Notes under the pieces: model-generated
The model's database searches: none
Told to the model about the DNA's origin: nothing
What the model saw: only the letters and a program-made list of their open reading frames with translations
Assembly (NCBI GenBank): GCA_003170935.1
Contig: PMYA01000175.1
Span: forward strand, 1 to 6,066
Source: Methanobacteriota archaeon
GTDB lineage: Archaea; Halobacteriota; Bog-38; Methanoflorentales; Methanoflorentaceae
DNA: 6,066 nt
Direction of reading: 5' to 3'
Made by a program: the position numbers and the translations under genes
In this document: positions 1 to 5,845 of the stretch, piece by piece
Layout of the letters: every line of letters begins with the position of its first letter
Position numbering within the stretch: the stretch's first letter is position 1

Positions 1-158
1 ATGACAACGACGTCCGCTTTTTTGACCTCAGATGGCTTGATTTGTCTGATATTCCTAATAACCGTCTCTGCTCCGGCCTCTCGCGCCCCGCGCTCTATTG
101 CATACGCCATAGTCCGCGTATTGCCGTGATAACTTTCGTAGCCTATAACGATGTTCAT
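1..158 (-). CDS. Flavodoxin-fold protein, N-terminal part (runs off the left edge)
   Basis: This is the first 52 codons of a flavodoxin-like protein, cut by the window edge. The chain begins directly with a hydrophobic beta strand (MNIVIGYES) followed by the FMN-phosphate loop YHGNTRTMA at about residues 10-18. This matches the S/T-x-T/H-G-N-T pattern of flavodoxins and WrbA-like quinone reductases. An amphipathic helix (AYAIERGAREAGAE) and a second strand follow, which is the expected beta-alpha-beta order. It would bind FMN and act as a cytoplasmic electron carrier or FMN reductase; the part that separates these subfamilies is outside the window. I chose the ATG at 158 because flavodoxins start immediately before strand 1. 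An in-frame ATG at 182 would add eight polar residues and cannot be excluded. It lies downstream of the moeA remnant and the ABC exporter on the same strand, so readthrough transcription is possible. Confidence 0.85.
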   Translation of the reverse strand, partial: MNIVIGYESYHGNTRTMAYAIERGAREAGAETVIRNIRQIKPSEVKKADVVV

Positions 159-233
159 AGTTTCACTCTCACGTCTGACCATAAAGCTTTAAGCTCTCTA
201 AACTCTTTTCGTGCATCCATAAGCACCCGATGG

Positions 234-520
234 TCAGTCAAACAGAACAACTTCTACCTGCTGGTCCTCATCGTACCCTTCGACGTTTTCAGGAATGATA
301 ACGAATCCGTCTGCTTTAGCCATCGAGCGGAGAATGCCCGATCCTGGTCTTGGTAAGTAACAACCACATAGTTAGTTGTTCAGTTTGTGTCGCAGCAATT
401 TGTACTCCGGCTTGCTCAACACTTCTGCGCATAAAAATAGGACTCAAGGATGATGTTCTCGTAGCCAATTCTGCCCGTTAACTTCTGTAGGGTTTTTTTA
501 AGAGTGGTGGTTAACCACCC
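234..520 (-). pseudogene. moeA: Remnant of molybdopterin molybdenumtransferase (MoeA) C-terminus, 5'-truncated and frameshifted
   Basis: The frame ending with TGA at 234-236 is open back to a TAA at 372-374. It encodes a typical MoeA tail: PGSGILRSMAKADGFVIIP, then ENVEGYDEDQQVEVVLFD and stop. MoeA inserts molybdate into molybdopterin-adenylate during molybdenum cofactor synthesis. This tail is the end of domain IV with its GSG..S(L/M)..ADG and IP...EG signature. Upstream, in a different frame ending in TGA at 416-418, the residues LQKLTGRIGYENIILES resemble the preceding strand of domain IV. At least one frameshift or short deletion therefore separates the two pieces. The several hundred residues of domains I-III are absent: the intact ABC permease gene begins immediately and overlaps the remnant's edge. 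No good start codon and SD pair precedes it, so I call it a pseudogene. A strain-specific or paralogous intact moeA would have to lie elsewhere. The 5' limit is approximate. Confidence 0.72.
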
Positions 521-1740
521 TCGCGCCAATCGGTTATAATAGAGCCGATTACAAAGAAGATGACACCTGCTATTAGTACTATCATCATGTTATACAATGC
601 ACTCGCTGTGTCTCCAAGGATCATTGCATCTCTGAGACCGTAGTTCAAATAAGTAAGCGGAAGAAACTTGGCAACTGTCTGGAGATAATCGGGCATCGTC
701 TCGAGAGGGATGAACGTGCCGGCAAGGAACAGCATTGGAAAAGTCACCGCGCTTGCGGCCGCATTTGCCGCGTCCTCGTCCTTTACAAAACGCGCGATGA
801 TCATTCCAATTCCAGTAAAGCATATAGTGCCAACAAAAAGGAGCAGTAGGGTAACTACATTGGGCACTGCTGTCACATTATACACGAGCTTTGCTACGAT
901 GATAATTAAGAATGCTGAAATGAGTATAACGACAGTTTGATACAACATCTTAGATATGATCCACTCAGACTTTCCGAGAGGTGTCGTCGCGAGTTTCCTC
1001 AGGATCCCGTTGTTGCGATACTGAGTGTTCGTTCCAACGGTGCCAAGCACACCGGTCGTGAGGACCGTCAAACCTATGATCCCCGGAACAAAGAAATCGA
1101 TATATTTGAACTGCGATGAAAGAACCTGTTGGTTCTCAACGCCGACGATTTGCGTAGATCCAGTAAGTTGCGAATTAAAACCATTCGCTATGCTGCTCAG
1201 GACTCCACTTATCACTGGGGCGCTTGTTGATGATTGGTCGACTTTCAATATCACCGCGGCTGGCGTAACGTTAGTATTGTTGCTCTGGGCTTGAGAGGCC
1301 TGTGCGTTAAGGCTAGTGGCGTTGAGCGCGATAGCATTCGTTGTACTTGTCGTCGTGGGATTGACCTGCACACCTGTGGAAGGTCGTGAAGCTCCAAGGG
1401 CTAAGTTGCGCTGGACGTCATTCCCAAACCCTTCAGGAACGATGAGCATACCGCTTATCCTATTTGATTTTATGTACGTGTCAGCGTTCTCGCTTGCATT
1501 GACCATATGGACTTTGAATGCGTTTGTTGAGTTTACCGCGTTAATAAAAGAGGCAGAAATATCAGAACCGTCTTTGTTTTGAACTGCAAGCTCATATTGG
1601 ACATTGCCTCCGCTAAATATCGCTCCAAAGATGAGCATAAGGATTATAGGGAAGGCGAGCACCCAGAAAAACGAGCTACGTCCTCTAAAAAAGATTTTCA
1701 AGCTGCTGATGAAATCGATGTAAATTCGGGATAGTTTCAA
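511..1740 (-). CDS. ABC-2 type exporter permease
   Basis: This 409-residue protein is the membrane subunit of an ABC-2 exporter (ABC2_membrane family, drug/lipid/polysaccharide type; substrate unknown). Membrane segment 1 is at about 23-44 (FWVLAFPIILMLIFGAIF). A large extracytoplasmic region follows at 45-212, then five more segments at about 216-236, 268-287, 296-318, 330-346 and 383-403, the usual topology of this family. The motif YRNNGILRKLATTPL (241-255) is the typical cytoplasmic elbow after the second segment. The loop at 118-160 is rich in Thr, Asn, Ser, Ala and Gln, and the external region carries five N-x-S/T sequons (N70, N81, N140, N154, N157), suggesting surface glycosylation. 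It starts with TTG at 1740-1738, overlapping the ATPase stop as TTGA, with a strong SD seven bases upstream. The stoichiometry is inferred to be two permeases plus two ATPases. Confidence 0.92.
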   Translation of the reverse strand: MKLSRIYIDFISSLKIFFRGRSSFFWVLAFPIILMLIFGAIFSGGNVQYELAVQNKDGSDISASFINAVNSTNAFKVHMVNASENADTYIKSNRISGMLIVPEGFGNDVQRNLALGASRPSTGVQVNPTTTSTTNAIALNATSLNAQASQAQSNNTNVTPAAVILKVDQSSTSAPVISGVLSSIANGFNSQLTGSTQIVGVENQQVLSSQFKYIDFFVPGIIGLTVLTTGVLGTVGTNTQYRNNGILRKLATTPLGKSEWIISKMLYQTVVILISAFLIIIVAKLVYNVTAVPNVVTLLLLFVGTICFTGIGMIIARFVKDEDAANAAASAVTFPMLFLAGTFIPLETMPDYLQTVAKFLPLTYLNYGLRDAMILGDTASALYNMMIVLIAGVIFFVIGSIITDWREGG

Positions 1741-2663
1741 GAAACCCCCTCCCGATCTGTCGCGGTGAGATCGAGGAAAACGTCTTCAAGAGAAGGCTTT
1801 TTCATCTCGAGCTCATCAAAGGCGATTTGCCTCTGATCGAGTAGCTCAACGATTTTGGCTAGATCTCTTTTGTCACGCAGCGGCACGATGACGTCACTGT
1901 TGTTCAGTTCTGTCCCTGCCCACTGAACGCTCAAAGCTTCAAATGCGCCCGTGTTGCCACCGTGTATTACGAGCTTTGCCAAGCAGCCGTGGTTCTTGAT
2001 CAGGTTTGTGGTCGTGTCCATGGCCCTGATCTTGCCGTCGAGAATGATCGCTACGACATCTGCAAGGGTCTCTGCCTCCTCCATATAGTGGGTGGTTAAG
2101 AACACCGTTTTTCCCTCGTCGCGCAATTTTTTTATTACCCCCCACACATCTCTCCGCGCTTTGGGGTCAAGCCCTTCGGTTGGTTCGTCCAAAAAAACGA
2201 CTTGAGGGTCGTTCACAAGGGCGATTGCTACGCCTAGTCGTTGTTTCAAGCCGCCTGAAAGGTTCTTGTACATCGTGTTTACCTTGTCCATTAAATCCAC
2301 CGATGAGATCAACTCGTCTATGTCCCGAGGATTGTCGTACATCGTTGCATAGTACTTCAAGTTTTCACGAACGGTCAGGCGGTCAAACGTATTAAATTCC
2401 TGTGGCAGGACGCCGATTCTCTTTCTAATCTCATTCTGGTCTTTTGTAATATCCAGTCCCAAGACGTAAGCGGTTCCGGCCGACGGTTTTCGGAGGCATT
2501 CCAATATCTCGACGGTTGTGGTCTTCCCAGCTCCATTGGGCCCCAGAAAAGCAAATATTACTCCAAACGGTATTTTAAAAGATATATGATCGACAGCTTT
2601 AATGTTGCCGTATTCCTTGGCGAGTCCTTCAATTTTGATTGCCCATTCTGCTTCGTTTTTCAT
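1737..2663 (-). CDS. ABC transporter ATP-binding protein
   Basis: This is the cytoplasmic ATPase subunit that powers the exporter permease encoded immediately downstream. Counting from the ATG at 2663 (308 residues), all nucleotide-binding motifs are intact. Walker A GPNGAGKT is at 41-48, the Q-loop Gln at 88 (VLPQEF), and the signature LSGGLKQR at 135-142. Walker B VVFLDEP is at 155-161, the D-loop GLDP at 164-167 and the H-loop His at 192 (TTHYMEEAE). The C-terminal 80 residues form the accessory domain common to DrrA/CcmA-type exporter ATPases and end in the usual LEDVFLDLT. The stop overlaps the permease TTG. An upstream in-frame TTG at 2684 would add seven residues (MPEERYH) but has no SD, so I prefer the ATG. 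The substrate cannot be read from the sequence; drug, lipid or surface-polymer export are all compatible. Confidence 0.95.
   Translation of the reverse strand: MKNEAEWAIKIEGLAKEYGNIKAVDHISFKIPFGVIFAFLGPNGAGKTTTVEILECLRKPSAGTAYVLGLDITKDQNEIRKRIGVLPQEFNTFDRLTVRENLKYYATMYDNPRDIDELISSVDLMDKVNTMYKNLSGGLKQRLGVAIALVNDPQVVFLDEPTEGLDPKARRDVWGVIKKLRDEGKTVFLTTHYMEEAETLADVVAIILDGKIRAMDTTTNLIKNHGCLAKLVIHGGNTGAFEALSVQWAGTELNNSDVIVPLRDKRDLAKIVELLDQRQIAFDELEMKKPSLEDVFLDLTATDREGVS
1745..1753 (-). promoter_or_regulatory. Strong Shine-Dalgarno for the TTG-started permease gene
   Basis: On the minus strand this reads GGGAGGGGG, inside the last codons of the ATPase gene. The GGAGG core lies seven bases before the TTG at 1740. 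It supports TTG as the true start and translational coupling of permease to ATPase. Confidence 0.7.
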
Positions 2664-2687
2664 GTGATATCGCTCTTCGGGCAAAAT

Positions 2688-2697
2688 GTTTTTTTAG
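2688..2697 (-). promoter_or_regulatory. Possible TATA-like element of the ABC exporter operon
   Basis: The minus strand reads CTAAAAAAAC, centred about 30 bases before the ATG at 2663. That is the spacing expected of an archaeal TATA box driving a leaderless or near-leaderless mRNA. The match to TTTATATA is poor, so this is tentative. Confidence 0.3.
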
Positions 2698-2975
2698 AAA
2701 CGTTAGAAGGAGAAAGCTACTTGAACTTCTGCCACAAGAAACCTTTTTTCAGTTCGCTACACGCAAAACACCTATTTAACGCTTTCTTGCAACACCGAAA
2801 ATACTGCGCGGACTTCTATTTGAAGGCGAATCAATCTAAGCGGGATCGCCGTCGGCCACGAGCTGCGGGTAGTAGCTTGTAGATGCGTGAAGCTTTCTAA
2901 GGATCTTACCGCTTTATGATGACGCCAGAGCAGATAACACAGTGCTTCGCGACTGTCAAATCATCAGGATTTCAA
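2698..2975. other. Intergenic region between divergent genes, no gene recognised
   Basis: About 280 bases separate the ABC operon promoter area from the TATA-like box of the next plus-strand gene. Open frames cross it on both strands, but none has a recognisable product, a good start with SD, or a plausible composition. I looked for a tRNA (no T-loop GGTTCGAATC pattern) and for a C/D box RNA. ATGATGA at 2916-2922 resembles box C, but no CTGA box D follows at a suitable distance. A decayed gene cannot be excluded. Confidence 0.6.
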
Positions 2976-2984
2976 ATTTATATT
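2976..2984 (+). promoter_or_regulatory. TATA-like box for the Cys/His-rich gene
   Basis: ATTTATATT is the best TATA-like match in the window. Its centre lies about 30 bases before the ATG at 3010, so transcription would begin at or next to the start codon. No SD lies between box and ATG, which also fits a leaderless transcript. This supports 3010 as the start rather than the overlapping upstream frame that begins at 2916. Confidence 0.6.
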
Positions 2985-3009
2985 AGTTATTACATAAATT
3001 ACGATTGCT

Positions 3010-3510
3010 ATGTTTATGTGTGCCAAACATCAAATGGATGCATATCGGGCACGAGGCATGCTTCCCCATTGCGAGGTTCTTTGTGGCGAAGACTGTTCAA
3101 ATCGCTCAGGCTCGGGCACGTATTGTGAGCACCTTTATCTTCTAGTCCGGAACCAAAGCGATCTCGTATACAAGAATTTGGATATTCCGGCGGTAGAGGA
3201 TCCAAAAGCTATTTTGGGCTCACAAATGGACGACGTCGCTAAAAGAGTCAACAGAGTCGGTGCTGACTATATTATGGATCGCGCGTTCGACATCTCACTA
3301 ATACTGTCTGAGCTCTCTAACAAGGGTCGTTTAAATATCGCGGTGAATTTAATTGACGATATTGCTTACGCAGTCTCGCTAGGGCTTTTTCTTGATAATC
3401 CAGAGGACGCCATAGATGTCAAGATGTTTCGCGTTTTGGCAGCGCTGAAAAAGATGTTCCCCGAACAGTTTGAGAAGCCCTCCTCTGGTGAGCCAGAAAC
3501 GTTTTCTTAA
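3010..3510 (+). CDS. Hypothetical protein with Cys/His-rich N-terminus
   Basis: I do not recognise this 166-residue protein. The first 41 residues hold five cysteines (4, 21, 25, 29, 39) and three histidines (7, 20, 41), including HCEVLCGEDC with two C-x3-C steps and CEH at 39-41. The rest of the chain has no cysteine. The clustering suggests a small metal (zinc) or redox site, which is inference only. Residues about 70-105 and 108-155 look helical and acidic-amphipathic (for example NLIDDIAYAVSLGLF), and there is no signal peptide or membrane segment. The probable place is therefore the cytoplasm. The start is set by the TATA-like box 30 bases upstream; the ATG two codons later (MCAKH) is an alternative. 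The gene stands alone: divergent from the ABC operon and convergent with the lipid kinase gene. Confidence 0.72.
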   Translation: MFMCAKHQMDAYRARGMLPHCEVLCGEDCSNRSGSGTYCEHLYLLVRNQSDLVYKNLDIPAVEDPKAILGSQMDDVAKRVNRVGADYIMDRAFDISLILSELSNKGRLNIAVNLIDDIAYAVSLGLFLDNPEDAIDVKMFRVLAALKKMFPEQFEKPSSGEPETFS

Positions 3511-3619
3511 GCGATAAACCAGTTTTCATTATGACGCTGACGTTGTCGTTTCATTGGTAGCTTGGCTTTAGAAGCAGACTGGCGTGTATACATCTGAATT
3601 TCTTTCTCAATGATGCTTT

Positions 3620-4180
3620 TCAGACGAAGATCGGCAGACTGAGAAGCAGACCGGTTGCGAATGGGATGGTGAGGTTATCATCGAGGTATGTTGGCGTAAC
3701 AAGTTCTGTAGCAGACACAATCAGAGCAATTAGTAGCGCTTTTATTGGTGCAACACTAAAAAAAACAAGTATAACTAAAGTGCAAGCAAAGAAGACTAAA
3801 GTGCCCTCAATTGTCTTCTTTCCGAAAACTATATGTTTTCCTGCATAATGGCCAGCAATCGTTGCGAGACTATCACTGATAGCAAGCACAAGGATACTTA
3901 ATGCGGCAATCAAAGGGGGGAACAGTAATACAGCAATTAGGGTTCCTACAAAAAAAATGATGGCACCCTTCGCGGTTAATTTTCCGGGGCGATCAAAGCG
4001 CGTAAATAGCCATGTTAATAAAGCAATTTTGTGTTTCTGATACAGAAAAGAAGAAATTAATAGCGCGCTGATGAGCAACCCGTTACAGGCGATGACGAGT
4101 TCGTGCGGTAGGGTCACTACTAAAAAAGCAAAAAACGAGCCAAGCAATAGATGCGCCATGTTGCGCCGCAATTCGAGCAT
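3620..4180 (-). CDS. SEC59/DGK1/VTE5-type polyprenol (dolichol) or diacylglycerol kinase homologue
   Basis: This 186-residue polytopic membrane protein belongs to the CTP-dependent lipid kinase family of dolichol kinase, yeast Dgk1 and phytol kinase, often labelled phosphatidate cytidylyltransferase-like in prokaryotes. Family marks appear in order: ELRRNMAH (3-10), FDRPGKLTAKGA (62-73), the core SDSLATIAGHYAGKH (102-116) with GKKTIEGTLVFF (120-131), and ATELVTPTYLDDNLTIPFATG (157-177, invariant-type Glu and DDN). About seven hydrophobic segments are visible. It would phosphorylate an isoprenoid alcohol in the membrane, for example for glycan carrier lipids or prenyl salvage; the exact substrate is not readable. 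The ATG at 4180 is the first usable start: the frame stays open upstream to TAG at 4300-4298 but contains no ATG, GTG or TTG. The gene is monocistronic, converging with the Cys/His-rich gene and divergent from the next gene. Confidence 0.83.
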   Translation of the reverse strand: MLELRRNMAHLLLGSFFAFLVVTLPHELVIACNGLLISALLISSFLYQKHKIALLTWLFTRFDRPGKLTAKGAIIFFVGTLIAVLLFPPLIAALSILVLAISDSLATIAGHYAGKHIVFGKKTIEGTLVFFACTLVILVFFSVAPIKALLIALIVSATELVTPTYLDDNLTIPFATGLLLSLPIFV

Positions 4181-4324
4181 ATACGGTTGATGTGTCAGTA
4201 AATAGAAAAGGTTAACCGCGAGAGACGCAAGCTGGAGAAATGAAGACTGTCGAATCTTGATAGTTAGCGGGACAGCTCTGCAAAGACCTAGCTTTAGCTA
4301 CATTCAAATCAGTAGGACGAAATA

Positions 4325-4356
4325 TGTTCGCATTGTTGTGACGAACTATTCGAACA
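4325..4356 (+). promoter_or_regulatory. Cluster of GTTCG/CGAAC half-sites, possible operator
   Basis: TGTTCG at 4325-4330 and CGAACA at 4351-4356 form an inverted repeat. A further CGAAC lies at 4342-4346, and the palindrome TTCGAA at 4349-4354. The cluster lies between divergent genes, just upstream of the SD of the plus-strand gene. It overlaps or follows the weak TATA-like GAAATATG at 4319-4326. A regulator site is possible; chance cannot be ruled out. Confidence 0.25.
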
Positions 4357-4365
4357 AACTTGTCT

Positions 4366-4370
4366 GGAGG
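4366..4370 (+). promoter_or_regulatory. Shine-Dalgarno GGAGG before the single-span membrane protein gene
   Basis: GGAGG lies 13 bases before the ATG at 4384, somewhat far. It overlaps the dyad GGGTA-AA-TACCC (4369-4380). A stop codon (TAA, 4372-4374) in frame just upstream excludes any earlier start. Confidence 0.5.
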
Positions 4371-4383
4371 GTAAATACCCCAC

Positions 4384-4866
4384 ATGGTGCAATTATTTCC
4401 GGGGCTGCTCTACGTCTTCATTATAACAGTCATATTTACTGTGCTCTTAGTTAGCTTCACGGCAGCATCGCTCCTCTCGCAAGCTCGAGCTATTGTACGC
4501 AAGCGTTATATCGGCTCGGTTTTTAGCAAGAGGAACGTAAAGAAGGTCGCTAAGCGTCATCCTGTCTTGGCAACAATGACCGCAATGCTGCTTAATCTTA
4601 AAGATGTGGAATCAAATCGTTTGCTGACCACCTTTAAGAGACCAGCGGCAATGAGGCTGTATCAGAAGTGCTTATATGTAAAGCCTTATTTTTCGTCCGG
4701 TGCATATCTCATACAAAACAGCGATATTAAAGCAGTATCGATTGTGAACAGTACACTCAACGTTACATTTATGCAAGAAGATCGGATTATTCTGTTACAA
4801 TGTCGAGGCTATAATCTCTTAAAGTGGCGCGATTCGTTAAATGCGCTAATTCTGAATCATAAATAG
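4384..4866 (+). CDS. Hypothetical membrane-anchored protein, possible PH-like domain
   Basis: I do not recognise this 160-residue protein. Residues 5-31 (LLYVFIITVIFTVLLVSF and onward) form one hydrophobic helix. It is followed by a strongly basic stretch, 39-58 (RKRY...SKRNVKKVAKR), so by the positive-inside rule the C-terminal domain should be cytoplasmic. Residues about 88-158 alternate short hydrophobic strands (LYQKCLYVKP, AYLIQNSDIKAVSIV, LNVTF, RIILLQC) and end in a helix (LLKWRDSLNALIL). That pattern is compatible with a bacterial PH-like or YcxB-type fold; this is inference from pattern only. The start ATG is supported by GGAGG 13 bases upstream and an in-frame TAA at 4372; GTG at 4387 is an alternative. 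It precedes DUF211 by 48 bases on the same strand and may be cotranscribed with it. Confidence 0.7.
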   Translation: MVQLFPGLLYVFIITVIFTVLLVSFTAASLLSQARAIVRKRYIGSVFSKRNVKKVAKRHPVLATMTAMLLNLKDVESNRLLTTFKRPAAMRLYQKCLYVKPYFSSGAYLIQNSDIKAVSIVNSTLNVTFMQEDRIILLQCRGYNLLKWRDSLNALILNHK

Positions 4867-4867
4867 C

Positions 4868-4894
4868 ATTATAAAGAATAAGTCTGTTTATTTA
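4868..4894 (+). promoter_or_regulatory. A/T-rich stretch with two TATA-like candidates before DUF211
   Basis: CATTATAAAG (4868-4877) would place transcription near 4897 and leave a short leader containing GGTTGAG (4906-4912). GTTTATTTA (4886-4894), centred 25 bases before the ATG, would give a nearly leaderless mRNA. Either would let DUF211 and its followers be transcribed independently of the gene before. Confidence 0.35.
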
Positions 4895-4914
4895 CAACGG
4901 TGATCGGTTGAGAA

Positions 4915-5208
4915 ATGTCTCAAATTAAGCGATTAGTGCTCGACGTACTGAAACCTCATGAGCCTACAAACGTCGAGGTGGCTAGCGCGATAGGGGATCT
5001 GCAAGACGTCGACGGCGTCAATTTGAGCCTCTATGAAGTCGATCAGCAAACTGAAAACGTAAAAATAACTGTTGAGGGTCCCAACGTTAATTACGATTTG
5101 GTACAACAGACTATTGAGAATCTGGGTGGAGTTGTTCATAGCGTCGACGAGATCATCGCTGGGAAAAAACTCGTCGAAGAGGAAGAAACGCTTCACGATC
5201 GCGGATGA
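4915..5208 (+). CDS. DUF211 family protein
   Basis: This 97-residue protein matches the archaeal DUF211 family in length and along its whole chain. Recognisable parts are [19 protein letters not shown] near the start, [21 protein letters not shown] in the middle, the strand [13 protein letters not shown], and [15 protein letters not shown] at 71-85. The beta-alpha-beta-beta-alpha-beta order fits the ferredoxin-like fold known for the family. The terminal [10 protein letters not shown] is an acidic tail. The cellular role is not established; the fold resembles small regulatory or metal-binding domains, and it has no membrane segment. The start ATG has GGTTGAG close upstream. It lies 62 bases before a VIT1/CCC1-like membrane protein gene on the same strand, suggesting a linked role, perhaps in metal handling (inference). 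Confidence 0.9.
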   Translation: MSQIKRLVLDVLKPHEPTNVEVASAIGDLQDVDGVNLSLYEVDQQTENVKITVEGPNVNYDLVQQTIENLGGVVHSVDEIIAGKKLVEEEETLHDRG

Positions 5209-5227
5209 ATTCCAGCCGGAAATTTAG

Positions 5228-5254
5228 TTTTTAACCTCAGCACAGAAGTTTTTT
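5228..5254 (+). terminator. Two T-tracts after DUF211, possible archaeal terminator
   Basis: TTTTT at 5228-5232 and TTTTTT at 5249-5254 follow the DUF211 stop without a hairpin. Archaeal transcription often ends at such T-rich stretches. The first tract, within ATTTAGTTTTTAA, could instead serve as a weak TATA element for the next gene. Confidence 0.3.
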
Positions 5255-5270
5255 CAATAATATTACGTCC

Positions 5271-5801
5271 ATGAGCTTTAATATTGAGGAAGGGCGTTAT
5301 GTAATCCTTGGATCTATTGACGGGCTTCTTGCCACGCTTGGAATAATTTTAGGCGTTTCAGTAGTAAGCGCTTCTAACTCAATTGTCGTTAGTGCCGGGT
5401 TTGGAGGCGCGATTGCGCTGGCGTTAACCAACGGCTTGGGGTCGTATTTGGCGGAGAGTACGATTGAGCATGGAAAGCTCGTTAAGACCGAGAAATCCCT
5501 TCTGAGGAAGCTAAATAACACGTACGTCGAATCTCAAAGTAAAAAAAGAATCGTAAAGGATGCCTTAACTCACGGCGGCGCCAGCTTTCTGGCAAGCCTT
5601 GTCCCGTTAGCGCCGTGGATATTGGGGGTAGGTTCGGCGTTCGTTTCCGTCTTTTTAAGCTTGATCACCTTAGTTGCCTTGGGCGTGTATTCAGGTCACA
5701 TTTCGAAACAGAACTATATAATGTCGGTTGCCAAGATGGTTGGACTTGGAACGTTAATCATTATCACCGTCGAACTGCTTAGGATCGTTCATTTAGTGTA
5801 G
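5271..5801 (+). CDS. VIT1/CCC1-like membrane protein (TIGR00267-type, putative Fe/Mn transporter)
   Basis: This 176-residue integral membrane protein belongs to the VIT1/CCC1 superfamily, whose studied eukaryotic members export Fe2+/Mn2+ from the cytoplasm into vacuoles. The archaeal short type is seen here. It starts with EEGRYVILGSIDGLLATLG (6-24, with the conserved Asp17 of segment 1), then GGAIALALTNGLGSYLAEST (45-64, segment 2 with its GxGxYLAE turn). A charged cytoplasmic linker at about 62-98 carries Glu62, Glu66 and Glu74. THGGASFLASLVPLAPW (100-116) begins segment 3. Five segments lie at about 11-33, 37-61, 101-118, 121-141 and 151-173. The linker is shorter than the metal-binding domain of plant VIT1, so iron transport is plausible but unproven. 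No SD precedes the ATG; it may be read from the DUF211 transcript. Confidence 0.87.
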   Translation: MSFNIEEGRYVILGSIDGLLATLGIILGVSVVSASNSIVVSAGFGGAIALALTNGLGSYLAESTIEHGKLVKTEKSLLRKLNNTYVESQSKKRIVKDALTHGGASFLASLVPLAPWILGVGSAFVSVFLSLITLVALGVYSGHISKQNYIMSVAKMVGLGTLIIITVELLRIVHLV

Positions 5802-5845
5802 TCATCAGACTTCTGAAGCGAGTCTGAAAGCGCGAAAGCTAAACC

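Noticed and set aside
155..220. A 21-codon minus-strand open frame starting at ATG 220 whose stop overlaps the flavodoxin ATG (ATGA).
   Set aside because: The length and coupling are suggestive of a leader peptide, but the sequence (MDARKEFRELKALW and on) has no recognisable feature and no SD. Such short frames arise often by chance.
42..356. Plus-strand open frame of 104 codons.
   Set aside because: It lies antisense to the flavodoxin gene and the moeA remnant, both of which have clear family matches; its own product has no plausible composition.
2916..3128. Plus-strand frame starting with ATGATGACG that overlaps the Cys/His-rich gene.
   Set aside because: The TATA-like box at 2976-2984 lies inside it, and the overlapping frame at 3010 is longer with more protein-like composition. 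The ATGATGA also resembled a C/D RNA box C, but no box D follows.
3570..3651. Ten-base direct repeat AGAAGCAGAC at 3570-3579 and 3642-3651, around the 3' end of the lipid kinase gene.
   Set aside because: Only two short copies, one of them coding; too little to call a duplication or an attachment site.
4181..4300. Hydrophobic in-frame extension upstream of the lipid kinase ATG (SFLQLASLAVNLFYLL), possibly an extra membrane segment.
   Set aside because: The frame stays open to TAG at 4300-4298 but offers no ATG, GTG or TTG, and the family normally begins with the ELRR...H motif found right after the ATG at 4180.
4933..5196. Minus-strand open frame of 87 codons.
   Set aside because: It is the shadow of the DUF211 gene, whose whole length matches a known archaeal family.
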